This document shows positions 1-8,900 of a DNA stretch of 47,877 bases, piece after piece; within the stretch, counting starts at the first letter, position 1, and every line of letters starts with the position of its first letter. The notes beneath the pieces are model-generated. The model ran no database searches. It was not told where the DNA came from and saw only the letters and a list, made by a program, of their open reading frames with translations. Made by a program: the position numbers and the translations under genes. Source of the stretch: Sulfurimonas sp. (GTDB lineage: Bacteria > Campylobacterota > Campylobacteria > Campylobacterales > Sulfurimonadaceae); assembly GCA_002899765.1 (NCBI GenBank), contig PPDH01000040.1, positions 37,478 to 85,354 of the forward strand, written 5' to 3'.

Positions 1-98
1 AAAAAACTGAAAAATACATGTCAATAGATATGACAAATGCTGAGAGAATACCGCTACTACCGAATGTAACACTACAAAATTAGGTGCGAAAGCTCAGT
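1..98 (+). mobile_element. Terminal repeat, probable insertion-sequence 3' end (left copy)
   Basis: Bases 4-98 are the reverse complement of 47783-47877 with one mismatch (C at 75 against A at 47806). A frame open from the window edge ends in TAG at 81-83, and its last residues include ERIPLLPNV. This would fit the C-terminus of a transposase whose stop lies about 15 nt from the element tip. The family cannot be named from this fragment. Unique sequence starts at about 98, just before the hemerythrin gene. The insertion-sequence reading is inference; a different dispersed repeat is possible. Confidence 0.55.
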
Positions 99-118
99 TT
101 TATTTAAATTATTTTTAA

Positions 119-124
119 TATAAT
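119..124 (+). promoter_or_regulatory. Candidate -10 element for the hemerythrin gene
   Basis: A perfect TATAAT lies 33 nt before the ATG at 157, in AT-rich sequence. The -35 position falls at the junction with the terminal repeat (96-101), and no good hexamer is visible there. If the repeat is an insertion, it may have replaced the native upstream promoter half. Confidence 0.4.
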
Positions 125-156
125 ACGAAAATTTTAATCATTAAGGCATAAAAACA

Positions 157-597
157 ATGAGTACGATAAAAGAGTATTTAGCGGCAGATCACGGTCGTTG
201 CGACGAACTATTTGCAGCGATGGAAGATGCTGTAGCCAACTCAATAGAGAGCGCAAAAGCCTCTTTTGAAGAATTTGCACATGAGACAGAGAGACACTTT
301 CAAATGGAAGAGCGTGTTATGTTTTTGGAGTTTGAGCAAAAAACAGGAATGACGCAAGGTCCGACTGCCATGATGAGACATGAACATACACAGATGAGAG
401 GTCTTATCTCGGATATGGGCAAAGCAATTGAGGCTAAAGACAAAGACAAGTTTTTTGGAAGCAGCGAAACATTGATGATTTTAATGCAGCAGCACAACAT
501 GAAAGAGGAGCAGATGCTCTACACAATGGCGCAACAGCACCTAAGCGCAGAATCAGACCGCATAGTAGAGATGATGCGTTCAATGATTGTACAGTAG
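157..597 (+). CDS. Hemerythrin domain-containing protein
   Basis: This 146-residue soluble protein matches the bacterial hemerythrin/HHE cation-binding family, a four-helix bundle carrying an oxygen-binding di-iron site. Candidate iron ligands follow the expected spacing: H12, H47 with E51 (H-x3-E), H75/H77, and H113 with E117/E118. Length is typical of single-domain bacterial hemerythrins, which act in oxygen or NO sensing, storage or delivery. No signal peptide is visible, so it is probably cytoplasmic. The next gene, a haem-copper-oxidase-like membrane protein, starts 16 nt downstream, so the two are probably co-transcribed and may share a role in oxygen or NO handling. That role is inference. 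The terminal repeat lies only 60 nt upstream. Confidence 0.9.
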   Translation: MSTIKEYLAADHGRCDELFAAMEDAVANSIESAKASFEEFAHETERHFQMEERVMFLEFEQKTGMTQGPTAMMRHEHTQMRGLISDMGKAIEAKDKDKFFGSSETLMILMQQHNMKEEQMLYTMAQQHLSAESDRIVEMMRSMIVQ

Positions 598-613
598 ATA
601 AAAAGATACAGAT

Positions 614-1906
614 TTGGATTTTGACGGACTTTCGGTAGACCAAGCACCGCCTATATCAGCACCTCTTAGATTTTTTCTAACTGCACCTCTTTTTGCTGTT
701 TTAGCAGGGATATTAATTCTTTTTAGTGATGCCGCTGCTCTTATAAGCAGACACTCAATGGAGGCAATCGTAATCACGCATGCCATAACTATCGGTTTTT
801 TAAGCTTTGTAATGTTCGGTGCACTTACTCAAATGCTGCCTGTTTTAGCCGGAGTTAAAATAGCAAAGGTAGATTTGGTTTACAAAATATCGTATATATT
901 TTTGCTAACGGGTACTCTTTGTATGATTTTTGGGTTATGGTTCAACATGTCAATCCTGCTGCTTGGGGCGTCTGCGTTGTTAGGCGGCGGTTTTTTGCTT
1001 ATAATTATCTCCATGTTGGCTGCTTTTAAAAATGTTATCAATTTTACTGCAAGCATAAGAGCTATGATTACAGGTCTGGTTTTTGCTCTTTTTATAACAC
1101 TTATGGGAGTGCATCTTTTGGCATCGCATGGAATCGGCAGATTTTCCGATTCACACTTGCTTTTTGCAAATATTCATAGTGTCTGGGCAATTTTCGGTTT
1201 TGCTGGAGTTTTGATAATAGGGGTTGCTTTTCATATTTTGCCTATGTTTTATGTCGCACCGAAGTTTAAAAGATTTTGTAAGCAGAGAGTTGTCTGGCTT
1301 ATAAGTACGGGGCTTCTTCTTTGGCTGGCGCTTAATATCTTTTTTGATTCATATGCAGTGGCGGCAAAGATATGGATTGCTACATTTTTTTGGGCATTTG
1401 CAACAACGGTTTACATGAAGCTGAGTGCCCGCCGCAGAAAAGTAAGCGACGTAACAATCTGGTACTGGAGAAGTGCGGCTGTTTTTATGACTCTGGGCGC
1501 TTTCTCATGGGTTATTAACGATTTTTTTAACGCAGAGTATATAGTAGTTGTCTCCATATTTATAGGCGGCGGATTTATTTTCTCGATAATGTCGGGAATG
1601 CTTTATAAAATAGTTCCGTTTCTGGTCTGGTTTCATCTTAATGCAAAGGGTTATATGAGTATTCCGACAATGAACGATATGGTCAATAAAAAACTTGCAA
1701 CAACGCAGTTTGTGCTTTTTATAGTTTCGCTGATCGGTTTTAGCATCTCTTTTTTTGTGCCTTATTTTTTAGAGATATCCGCATTTGTATTTATAGCAAG
1801 CATGTTAATATTAGAGTACAATATCGTCATTGCGGTCTTGATATATTTAAAAACCATCAAAACCAAACCTGATTTTGACATGAGCATGTTTACTATGAAA
1901 GTATAA
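614..1906 (+). CDS. Polytopic membrane protein, CcoN/NnrS-like
   Basis: The 430-residue product has about twelve hydrophobic segments. Several conserved-looking histidines lie in or beside membrane spans (ITHAITIGF near residue 53, NIHSVWAIFGF near 188, AFHILPMFY near 206). This pattern recalls the haem-copper oxidase subunit I/NnrS group, which binds haem or acts in NO stress. I cannot assign a precise family. Translation probably starts at TTG 614, because an in-frame stop lies at 599-601 and the next ATG would remove the first membrane span. The start is 16 nt after the hemerythrin stop, which suggests an operon. The function is unknown. Confidence 0.72.
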   Translation: MDFDGLSVDQAPPISAPLRFFLTAPLFAVLAGILILFSDAAALISRHSMEAIVITHAITIGFLSFVMFGALTQMLPVLAGVKIAKVDLVYKISYIFLLTGTLCMIFGLWFNMSILLLGASALLGGGFLLIIISMLAAFKNVINFTASIRAMITGLVFALFITLMGVHLLASHGIGRFSDSHLLFANIHSVWAIFGFAGVLIIGVAFHILPMFYVAPKFKRFCKQRVVWLISTGLLLWLALNIFFDSYAVAAKIWIATFFWAFATTVYMKLSARRRKVSDVTIWYWRSAAVFMTLGAFSWVINDFFNAEYIVVVSIFIGGGFIFSIMSGMLYKIVPFLVWFHLNAKGYMSIPTMNDMVNKKLATTQFVLFIVSLIGFSISFFVPYFLEISAFVFIASMLILEYNIVIAVLIYLKTIKTKPDFDMSMFTMKV

Positions 1907-1984
1907 AATTAAAAGTGATAAGAATTAAGAGTGGAAAGTACCATATGCTAGCACTCATAAAAGTAGAGCGCAGGGAGACGTTAA

Positions 1985-2509
1985 ATGCCGAATAATAAAA
2001 ATATTATTTTAATAGGTTTTATGGGTGTGGGAAAGGGCAGTGTTGCCAGAGAAATTATTAAAATATCTGAGTATATGTCGGTTGACACGGATGACTTGAT
2101 AGAGAGTATGGAAAATAGAACCGTCAAGAAGATATTTGAGCAAGAGGGTGAAGCATATTTTAGAAATTTAGAGAAAAAAATCTCTCTTTGGCTTGAGAAC
2201 TGTGTAAAAAATACTCTTATATCAACAGGCGGCGGATTTTATAAGCAGGAAAATCTCAAAGATATTGGAGTTGTTGTTTTTCTAAACTCCCCGTTTGATA
2301 AAATACTAAAGAGGATAAAAAGTCATCCCAATGCGTCAAAAAAACTTAAAAAAAGACCGTTGTTAAATGATTTGAAAAAGGCAAAGGAGCTTTATAAAGA
2401 GAGGCTGCCGGAGTATATGGCTGTTGCGGATATCGTGATTGACGTGACTGATAAAAGCGCACTTGAATGCGCTAAAGAACTTTTAAAAAAGGTAAAAGAA
2501 CATGCGTAA
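1985..2509 (+). CDS. aroK: Shikimate kinase
   Basis: This enzyme phosphorylates shikimate with ATP, the fifth step of the chorismate pathway to aromatic amino acids, in the cytoplasm. The 174-residue length is normal. A Walker A loop (GFMGVGKGS) lies near the N-terminus. DTDDLI follows, with the shikimate-binding aspartate, then an arginine in EAYFRNLE, the STGGGF substrate-binding loop, and the KKRPLL lid arginine. A good ribosome site (AGGGAG) precedes the ATG. The last 8 nt overlap the following thioredoxin-fold gene, so the two are translationally coupled. The pairing with that gene and hisD looks like a housekeeping operon rather than a pathway-specific one. Confidence 0.95.
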   Translation: MPNNKNIILIGFMGVGKGSVAREIIKISEYMSVDTDDLIESMENRTVKKIFEQEGEAYFRNLEKKISLWLENCVKNTLISTGGGFYKQENLKDIGVVVFLNSPFDKILKRIKSHPNASKKLKKRPLLNDLKKAKELYKERLPEYMAVADIVIDVTDKSALECAKELLKKVKEHA

Positions 2510-2924
2510 TATTTTTATAATTTTGGTATTTGGTATTGTAGTCAATCTCTTTGGCGCGGAGATAAATTGGGCGAAAGATTATCATGAGGGTATTAAAAGT
2601 GCGCAAGAGAAGCAAAAACCGGTACTTTTTGTCTCATCAAGACACTCATGTAAATATTGTGTTATTTTAGATGAAACTACATTTAAGGATGCAAGAGTTG
2701 TAGAACAGCTAAATAAAAACTTTGTCTCGATAATATCGTATAGTGATGAAAATGATTATATGCCAAAAGAATTATGGCAGCCAGGAACTCCAGCTATCTG
2801 GTTTTTGATGCCAAATGCAGAACCTATGTTCCAGCCGCTTATGGGTGCTATTGATGCGGAGAATTTTTTAAAAGCACTTGCTGTTGTTGAAGAAGAGTTT
2901 AAAAACCAAGCGAGCAAAAAATGA
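2502..2924 (+). CDS. Exported thioredoxin-fold protein
   Basis: The 140-residue protein begins with a signal peptide (about residues 1-19, ending FGA). A thioredoxin-like domain follows with a CKYC redox motif at C50/C53 and a probable cis-proline at P97 (GTPA). It resembles the DUF255/thioredoxin_7 group of periplasmic thiol proteins. Likely roles are disulfide reduction or exchange, for example in cytochrome maturation or oxidative protection; the substrate is unknown. It overlaps aroK by 8 nt and hisD by 4 nt (ATGA), so it lies inside an operon of biosynthetic genes without an obvious functional link. Confidence 0.85.
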   Translation: MRNIFIILVFGIVVNLFGAEINWAKDYHEGIKSAQEKQKPVLFVSSRHSCKYCVILDETTFKDARVVEQLNKNFVSIISYSDENDYMPKELWQPGTPAIWFLMPNAEPMFQPLMGAIDAENFLKALAVVEEEFKNQASKK

Positions 2925-4213
2925 TTTTTACGAATACAAAAAATAGTAATTTTAAAGCGGAATTTGAAGAGCTTTTAGGGCGTGGCAAGATGGATATAGA
3001 GTCTGTTACTGCTATAGTCGGAGGAATAATAGCTGAAATAAAAAGTGACAAAAATGATGCACTTAAGCGTCATGTCGCTAAATTTGACAAATGGATTCCA
3101 AGCAGTGATGATGATTTGAAAATATCTACGGAGTCGATGAGTAAAGCGTATGCAAATATTGATGAAAAGCTCAAAAATTCTCTTCATTTGGCGTATGAGA
3201 GAATAAAAAGTTATCATGAAAAACAGAAGCCAAAATCTTGGTTCGATACAGAAGGAAATGGAACGATTTTAGGTCAAAAAGTTACACCAGTTGACAGTGC
3301 GGGTCTTTATATACCCGGAGGAAAGGCAGCATATCCTTCATCGCTTCTTATGAACGTTATTCCGGCTCAAGTTGCGGGAGTTAAAAATATAGTCGTCTGT
3401 ACGCCGACACCGGATAATGAGCCAAATGAGCTTCTGCTTGCGGCATGTCATCTTTGCGGAGTAAGCGAAGTTTATAAAGTCGGAGGTGCGAGTGCCATAG
3501 CGGCTATGGCTTACGGCACACAGACTATTCCAAAAGTCGACGTTATTACGGGGCCTGGCAATATCTTTGTTGCAACTGCAAAAAAGATGGTTTTTGTCGA
3601 TGTCAATATCGACATGATAGCAGGACCCAGCGAGATTGGAATTTTGGCGGACGACAGTGCAAACCCTTCACATATGGCTATTGATATGTTATCGCATGCA
3701 GAACATGACGAGATGGCAAGTTCTATTCTTATTACTCCTTCACAAAAGTTAGCCGATGAGGTAAGGGTCGAATTAGAAAATTGGCTAAGAAAACTTCCTC
3801 GTCAAGAGATTGCAAGAAAATCGATAGAGGAGCGCGGCGCTGTAATTGTGGCTTCTGATATGGATGAAGCAGTGGAGTTAATGAATCAACTTGCACCCGA
3901 GCATTTAGAGGTTGCTACTATGTCTCCTTTTGAGCTGCTTCCAAATATAAAACATGCGGGGGCTATCTTTTTAGGACATAATACGCCTGAGGCGATAGGC
4001 GATTATGTTGCATGTCCAAATCATACGCTGCCAACAGGCGGAACAGCTAAATTTTATTCACCTCTGGGAGTTGAAAATTTTATGAAAAAATCTTCAATTA
4101 TCTCCTTTAGCCAAAAAGCAATAAACGAGATAGGAGAAGAGTGCGCATTAATTGCAAATACGGAAGGACTAAGTGCTCATGAGCAGTCGGTTAGGGTAAG
4201 ACTTAAGAACTAA
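2921..4213 (+). CDS. hisD: Histidinol dehydrogenase
   Basis: HisD oxidises L-histidinol twice with NAD+ to give L-histidine, the last step of histidine synthesis. At 430 residues it is full length. Recognisable features are GPGNIFVATAK, the catalytic Glu-His in APEHLE, the metal-ligand aspartate in IGDYVAC, and the C-terminal metal-ligand histidine in LSAHEQ. The usual zinc ligand glutamine of the SQAEH motif is replaced by histidine here (SHAEH, residue 259, codon at 3695-3697). Histidine can also bind zinc, so activity may be kept. The start overlaps the preceding gene's stop by 4 nt. No other his genes are in the window. Confidence 0.96.
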   Translation: MIFTNTKNSNFKAEFEELLGRGKMDIESVTAIVGGIIAEIKSDKNDALKRHVAKFDKWIPSSDDDLKISTESMSKAYANIDEKLKNSLHLAYERIKSYHEKQKPKSWFDTEGNGTILGQKVTPVDSAGLYIPGGKAAYPSSLLMNVIPAQVAGVKNIVVCTPTPDNEPNELLLAACHLCGVSEVYKVGGASAIAAMAYGTQTIPKVDVITGPGNIFVATAKKMVFVDVNIDMIAGPSEIGILADDSANPSHMAIDMLSHAEHDEMASSILITPSQKLADEVRVELENWLRKLPRQEIARKSIEERGAVIVASDMDEAVELMNQLAPEHLEVATMSPFELLPNIKHAGAIFLGHNTPEAIGDYVACPNHTLPTGGTAKFYSPLGVENFMKKSSIISFSQKAINEIGEECALIANTEGLSAHEQSVRVRLKN

Positions 4214-4356
4214 AAGCCTGGCATTGCTTTTTACTTTTCAAATATTCCTAATAATAGAAAATATTATAAAATTATCACATTTTTATAACTAGTTTAAGGT
4301 TTATATAGGTAGTATATCCATAGTAAGAACTCCTTTTTATTAAAAATAAGAAGGTC

Positions 4357-4385
4357 TTGTTATAAAGATTAACCATAGTTATAAA
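4357..4385 (+). promoter_or_regulatory. Candidate sigma-70 promoter of the molybdoenzyme operon
   Basis: TTGTTA at 4357-4362 and TATAAA at 4380-4385 are separated by exactly 17 nt. The predicted transcript would start near 4392, about 35 nt before the ATG at 4426, which has a strong AAGGAG site. An imperfect hairpin lies just upstream (about 4332-4354). The 212-nt gap after hisD also argues for a new transcription unit. Confidence 0.5.
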
Positions 4386-4425
4386 TACTAAATATTTGTA
4401 TATTTAAAGACTATAAGGAGAGTGT

Positions 4426-5064
4426 ATGCAATTAGGCTTCCTAGTTGATTTGCATCTGTGTATGGGATGTAAAGGGTGTGAAATCGCATGTAAAGTGGAA
4501 AATGAAGTTCCGCTAAGCACATGGAGACTTCGTGTTAAATATGTAGATGTGGGAACTTTCCCTGAGACAAAAAGAACATTTACACCGCTTAGATGTAACC
4601 ACTGTGAAAATGCACCGTGTGAGAGAATTTGTCCGGTTAGTGCGCTTCACTATCTTGAAAATGGTATTGTTAACATCGACAAAGAGCGCTGTATAGGTTG
4701 TGCGGGTTGTGTTATGGCCTGTCCTTACGGAGCGATTTATATCGACCCTCAAACGCAAACAGCAGACAAATGTACATACTGTGCTCACCGCGTTGCTTCA
4801 AGTATGATGCCTGCATGTGTAGTTGCTTGTCCCGTTCAAGCAAATATCTTCGGTGATTTGGAAGACCCGACTTCAAATATCTCTAAGTATATTCAAGTTA
4901 ATCAAAGTAATATACAGGTTCGTAAACCTGAAAAAGGTACAAATCCTCACCACTTCTATGTAAACGGCGGAAATGTTGCGCTTAATCCTCTGGCTTCGCA
5001 TAGAATAGAAGGACACTCTCTGTTTAACAAAATAACAACACTTCCAGTAGGAGGACACCATTAA
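4426..5064 (+). CDS. Four-cluster ferredoxin subunit of a molybdoenzyme (PsrB/PhsB/TtrB type)
   Basis: This is the electron-transfer subunit of a complex iron-sulfur molybdoenzyme. The 212-residue protein has four cysteine groups typical of four [4Fe-4S] clusters: CMGCKGCEIAC (from C12), CNHCENAPCERICP, CIGCAGCVMACP, and CTYC followed by the distant CVVACP. It has no signal peptide; such subunits are usually exported together with the Tat-dependent catalytic partner. Its stop overlaps the start of the NrfD-type anchor gene (TAATG). It is encoded first in a B-C-A arrangement. Family membership is certain; the substrate of the complex is not. Confidence 0.93.
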   Translation: MQLGFLVDLHLCMGCKGCEIACKVENEVPLSTWRLRVKYVDVGTFPETKRTFTPLRCNHCENAPCERICPVSALHYLENGIVNIDKERCIGCAGCVMACPYGAIYIDPQTQTADKCTYCAHRVASSMMPACVVACPVQANIFGDLEDPTSNISKYIQVNQSNIQVRKPEKGTNPHHFYVNGGNVALNPLASHRIEGHSLFNKITTLPVGGHH

Positions 5065-5963
5065 TGGCACATGAAATCTTAGCGGCGACAAATGCTGTAG
5101 TAACTTTAGATGTAGCGCTTCCCGGTATAGTTTGGCCGTGGTTAGTAACGGTTAATATGTGGGCAAAAAGTATCGGGACGGGTGTTATACTTATGCTTTT
5201 TATGCTTATTAGAATGCATCCTGATTCTGTAAAAAATTTAAGGCTGCCTACCGCTGTTGTCGCATTTATTTTTATAAATATTTTCTTACTCTTTACACTT
5301 GCCGATTTACATCAGCCTTTTAGAATGTGGCATATATTTGTTTACTCTAGCTTTTCATCCGCAATCGCTTGGGGTTCATTAATGGCTACGGTATTTTTAG
5401 GTCTTTTGGTAATTTTGGCATTTCTTGCATACAAGAAAAACAATGAAACATTTGACAAAGTATTGGTATGGACAACAATCCTGGCTATTCCTGTAACACT
5501 TTATACGGCTGCTCTTATGGCTCAGTGTACCGCTCGTGAATTGTGGCAAATGCCGACAGAGGCTGCTCAAATGATTCTTGCGGCTACACTTTCTGGTTCT
5601 GCTGCAATGATTTTACTCGGCGGAAGTAAACTTTCTGATGAAGCAAAAAACACTCTGGGTGTTGTTCTTGGACTTAGTGCATTAATGGCTTTTATAATCT
5701 ATATGTCGGAGTATATATTTGGACCTATGAAAGCAGAAGAGGTTGCCGCTGTTCTTGATTATATCAAAGGTGACGGACCGTATGCTGTTATGTTCTGGTT
5801 AGGTCAATGGATAGCTTACCTTTTACCGATGCTGCTTATTTTATTAAGCAGGGCTAGTAAAAGTGAAAGTATTTTAAAACTTGCAGCTATTTTAGCTTTG
5901 GTGGGTCTGGCTATAGTTAAACATGTATGGCTGATGATTCCACAATTATTACCAATGAGTTAG
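5064..5963 (+). CDS. NrfD/PsrC-type membrane anchor subunit
   Basis: The 299-residue protein has roughly eight transmembrane helices and resembles the NrfD/PsrC family. These proteins anchor the ferredoxin and catalytic subunits and exchange electrons with the quinone pool. Supporting features are the early GIVWPWLVTVNMWAKSIGTG stretch and the charged ADLHQPFRMWHIF loop after helix two, which matches the quinone-site region of this family. A strong GGAGG precedes the start, and the ATG overlaps the upstream TAA by one base. The catalytic subunit gene follows after 13 nt. The direction of electron flow, to or from quinone, cannot be told from sequence. Confidence 0.9.
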   Translation: MAHEILAATNAVVTLDVALPGIVWPWLVTVNMWAKSIGTGVILMLFMLIRMHPDSVKNLRLPTAVVAFIFINIFLLFTLADLHQPFRMWHIFVYSSFSSAIAWGSLMATVFLGLLVILAFLAYKKNNETFDKVLVWTTILAIPVTLYTAALMAQCTARELWQMPTEAAQMILAATLSGSAAMILLGGSKLSDEAKNTLGVVLGLSALMAFIIYMSEYIFGPMKAEEVAAVLDYIKGDGPYAVMFWLGQWIAYLLPMLLILLSRASKSESILKLAAILALVGLAIVKHVWLMIPQLLPMS

Positions 5964-5976
5964 GGAGAAGATTTTA

Positions 5977-8900
5977 ATGTATTTAGAAAGTAGAAGAACA
6001 TTTTTAAAAGGCGCTGCATTTACAGTTGCAGGTGCCACAATTGCTAAAGGTGTGTTTACGACCGATGCTATTGCAGATTCTGTTAGCCAAAGCAAGTTTA
6101 CAAACACTCCGGATTCTCTATCATTTTATCCTCCTATGGATCAGTGGTCTGATTTTAAAGAGTTAGACGGAGATGATTGGAAAAGAGGCGGTATAGACCG
6201 TCATGGCGTAAGAAGCGAATCAAACCCTGAGGGTATTGAAGTGAACGATTATGCTATCGTGCCAACTGCTTGTTCAAACTGTGAAGCATCTTGCGGTTTA
6301 ACTGCGTGGATTGACAAGAAAACTTTTACAGTTAAAAAGTATATGGGTAACCCGCTCCACCCTGCTTCTCGCGGTAGAAATTGTGCTAAAGGTTATGCAA
6401 CTCAATCTCAAATGTATGACCCGGATCGTATAGCATTCCCGCTTAAGCGTGCACCCGGTTCTGCTCGCGGTGAAGGTAAATGGATTCGTACCACATGGGA
6501 TGAAGCTATGACTACAATCGGTAATAAAATGCATGATGCAATAAAGGGTGACGATGAGTTATCTAAAAAATCATGTATGTTCCATGTAGGTCGTCCGAAT
6601 GAAAACGGATTTACCGGCAAGGTATGGCATACATTAGGACAAGACTCTTTTAACTCACATACAAATATCTGTAGTTCAGGCGGGCGTACACCGACAATCC
6701 AGTGGGCAAATGACGATAGAACTTCACCTGACTGGGCTAATGCAAAACTTGTTTTTCTTAACTCATCGCATGCTGCCGATGCGGGTCACTATTTTCAACA
6801 ATCAGCTTCGTTTATTGCAGATGCAAGAGCTAAGGGTGCTAAGCTTGTGGTTATGGATCCTCGTATGTCTAACTCGGCAGGTATGGCGGATTTGTGGATA
6901 GCTGCATGGCCTGGAACCGAGCCTGTAATTTATCTCTATTTGGCTCAGCGTATGCTTACTGAAGGCAAAGTTAATAAATCATTTGTAAAAAAATGGTTTA
7001 ACTGGGAAGTTATGATGGATAATAAAAATTATCTAAACTTTATGGTAGAAAAAGGATATATCTCTAAAGCGCCTTCAGGCAATGATTTTGACGCATTTGT
7101 TGATATGTTAAAAGAACTTTACGCTCCATATACACTTGATTATGCCGTAAAAGAGACCCATGTCCCCGCATATAAACTTGAAAAACTTTATGACATGTTT
7201 ATCTGGGCAGGAACTGCTATATCTTCATATTTCTGGAGAGCAACGGCAGCCGGTAACCGCGGTGGATGGATGAGTGGTCGTTCAGGTTATCTATCACTTG
7301 CTCTTCGTGGTGCTATTGGACCAGAAGGAGGAACATTCTTCCATCACTGGCATGTTATCTCTGTTGCAGGAAAGGGCGGAAGCGCTACTGTTGGACAAGG
7401 AAAACGTAGTGCAGATGTGCCTAAAATAGATGTTTACAATGAACTTACATGGCCGCCTGAGTGGCCTCTTTCCACTTATGAGTTATCGTTTCTTTTACCG
7501 CATCTTCTTGCAGATAAGAAGTGGCAGAAAAAATGGATAGATAGAGGTTTTAGCGTACAGCAAAAGCTGGCTGTTTGGATTCCTCGTATGTATAATCCTG
7601 TATGGATTAATCCTGATGGATTTAGATGGATAGATACTATTAAAGATGAATCAAAAATGGAACTTACATTTAATCTTTCTCCGGTATGGAGTGAGACTAA
7701 CTGGTATGTTGATTATATCCTGCCTGTAGGTCTTGCAGGTGAGAGACACGATCAGCACTCTGAAGCAACAATGCCGGCACGTTGGACATCTTTCCGTCAA
7801 CCTGTTATGCGTGTAGCTCTTGAAAAAGCAGGATGGAAACCGAAAAATCCAAATCGTGCGACATTAGAAGCACATATTAAAGCAGGTCTCGGTGAAGTTT
7901 GGGAAGAGAATGAATTTTGGTTTGACATGTGTGTAAATTATATAGATCCAAAAGGTGATATATTCCTAGATGCAGAAAAAACTAAAACTGTTAAATCAAT
8001 GTGGGTATCTAAAAAGAATCCTGGTAAGCCTGTTACTATTTCTGAATGGTATGATGCTGCATTTGGAGATAATCTGCCAAATCTTAAAGCAACGGCTACA
8101 TCTGATGAAAGATATAAAAATTCTGAATATCCTGTTTACGAATACATGAGAGATTATGGTGCATGGATGGAAGAGAATCATATCTACTCTGCTCAAGAGC
8201 GCGAGATTAAAGATGACGGTGAAAATTATATCTCTCACGGACATAAGTATGATAAAAAACATGTTCATATTAACAAAAGAACAGGTGTTATGACTGCAGA
8301 ACACAACGGTAAAAAAGTACCTATGGGTATTGAAATCGACGGTGTTAAGATGGAAGGGTTTGCAACGCTTGACAAGAAGCTTGACTTCTTCTGTGATTGG
8401 ATGGTAGATTGGAAATGGCCTGAGTACGCTATTCCGTTCTACCCAAGAAACGAGCAAGAGAAAAAAGAGATGGTTCATATTGTCTCACATGTAAATCACT
8501 CTTTTATGACTGAAAATAACTCGTATGCATTAAATACCGTATTTAGATTGCCGTATAATATTCATACTCGTTCAGCAAACTCTAAACACTTGATGGAGAT
8601 TTCGCAAAACCATGACCCTATCTGGATTTCGACTCCGGATGCTGCACGTCAAGGATTTAAGCGCGGGGATGCAATACGTGTTAGAATTGTAGACAGCTTA
8701 ACAGGATTGGAGTCAGGTTATTTTGTTGCTATGGCTGTTCCCACAGAGGGTGTTTTACCCGGTACACTGGCATGTTCGCACCATGGCGGACGCTGGAAGC
8801 TTGTTAACTCGGTAAGTATTCCAAACGGTGTTACAGACGGTAAAGTTGATTCTCAGCCAGTTGCCAGAAATATGAATGACCCTAAATTTATGGCACATTC

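Noticed and set aside
7996-8478. A 160-residue frame opposite the molybdoenzyme catalytic gene
   Set aside because: Fully inside a strongly supported gene, with no independent motif.
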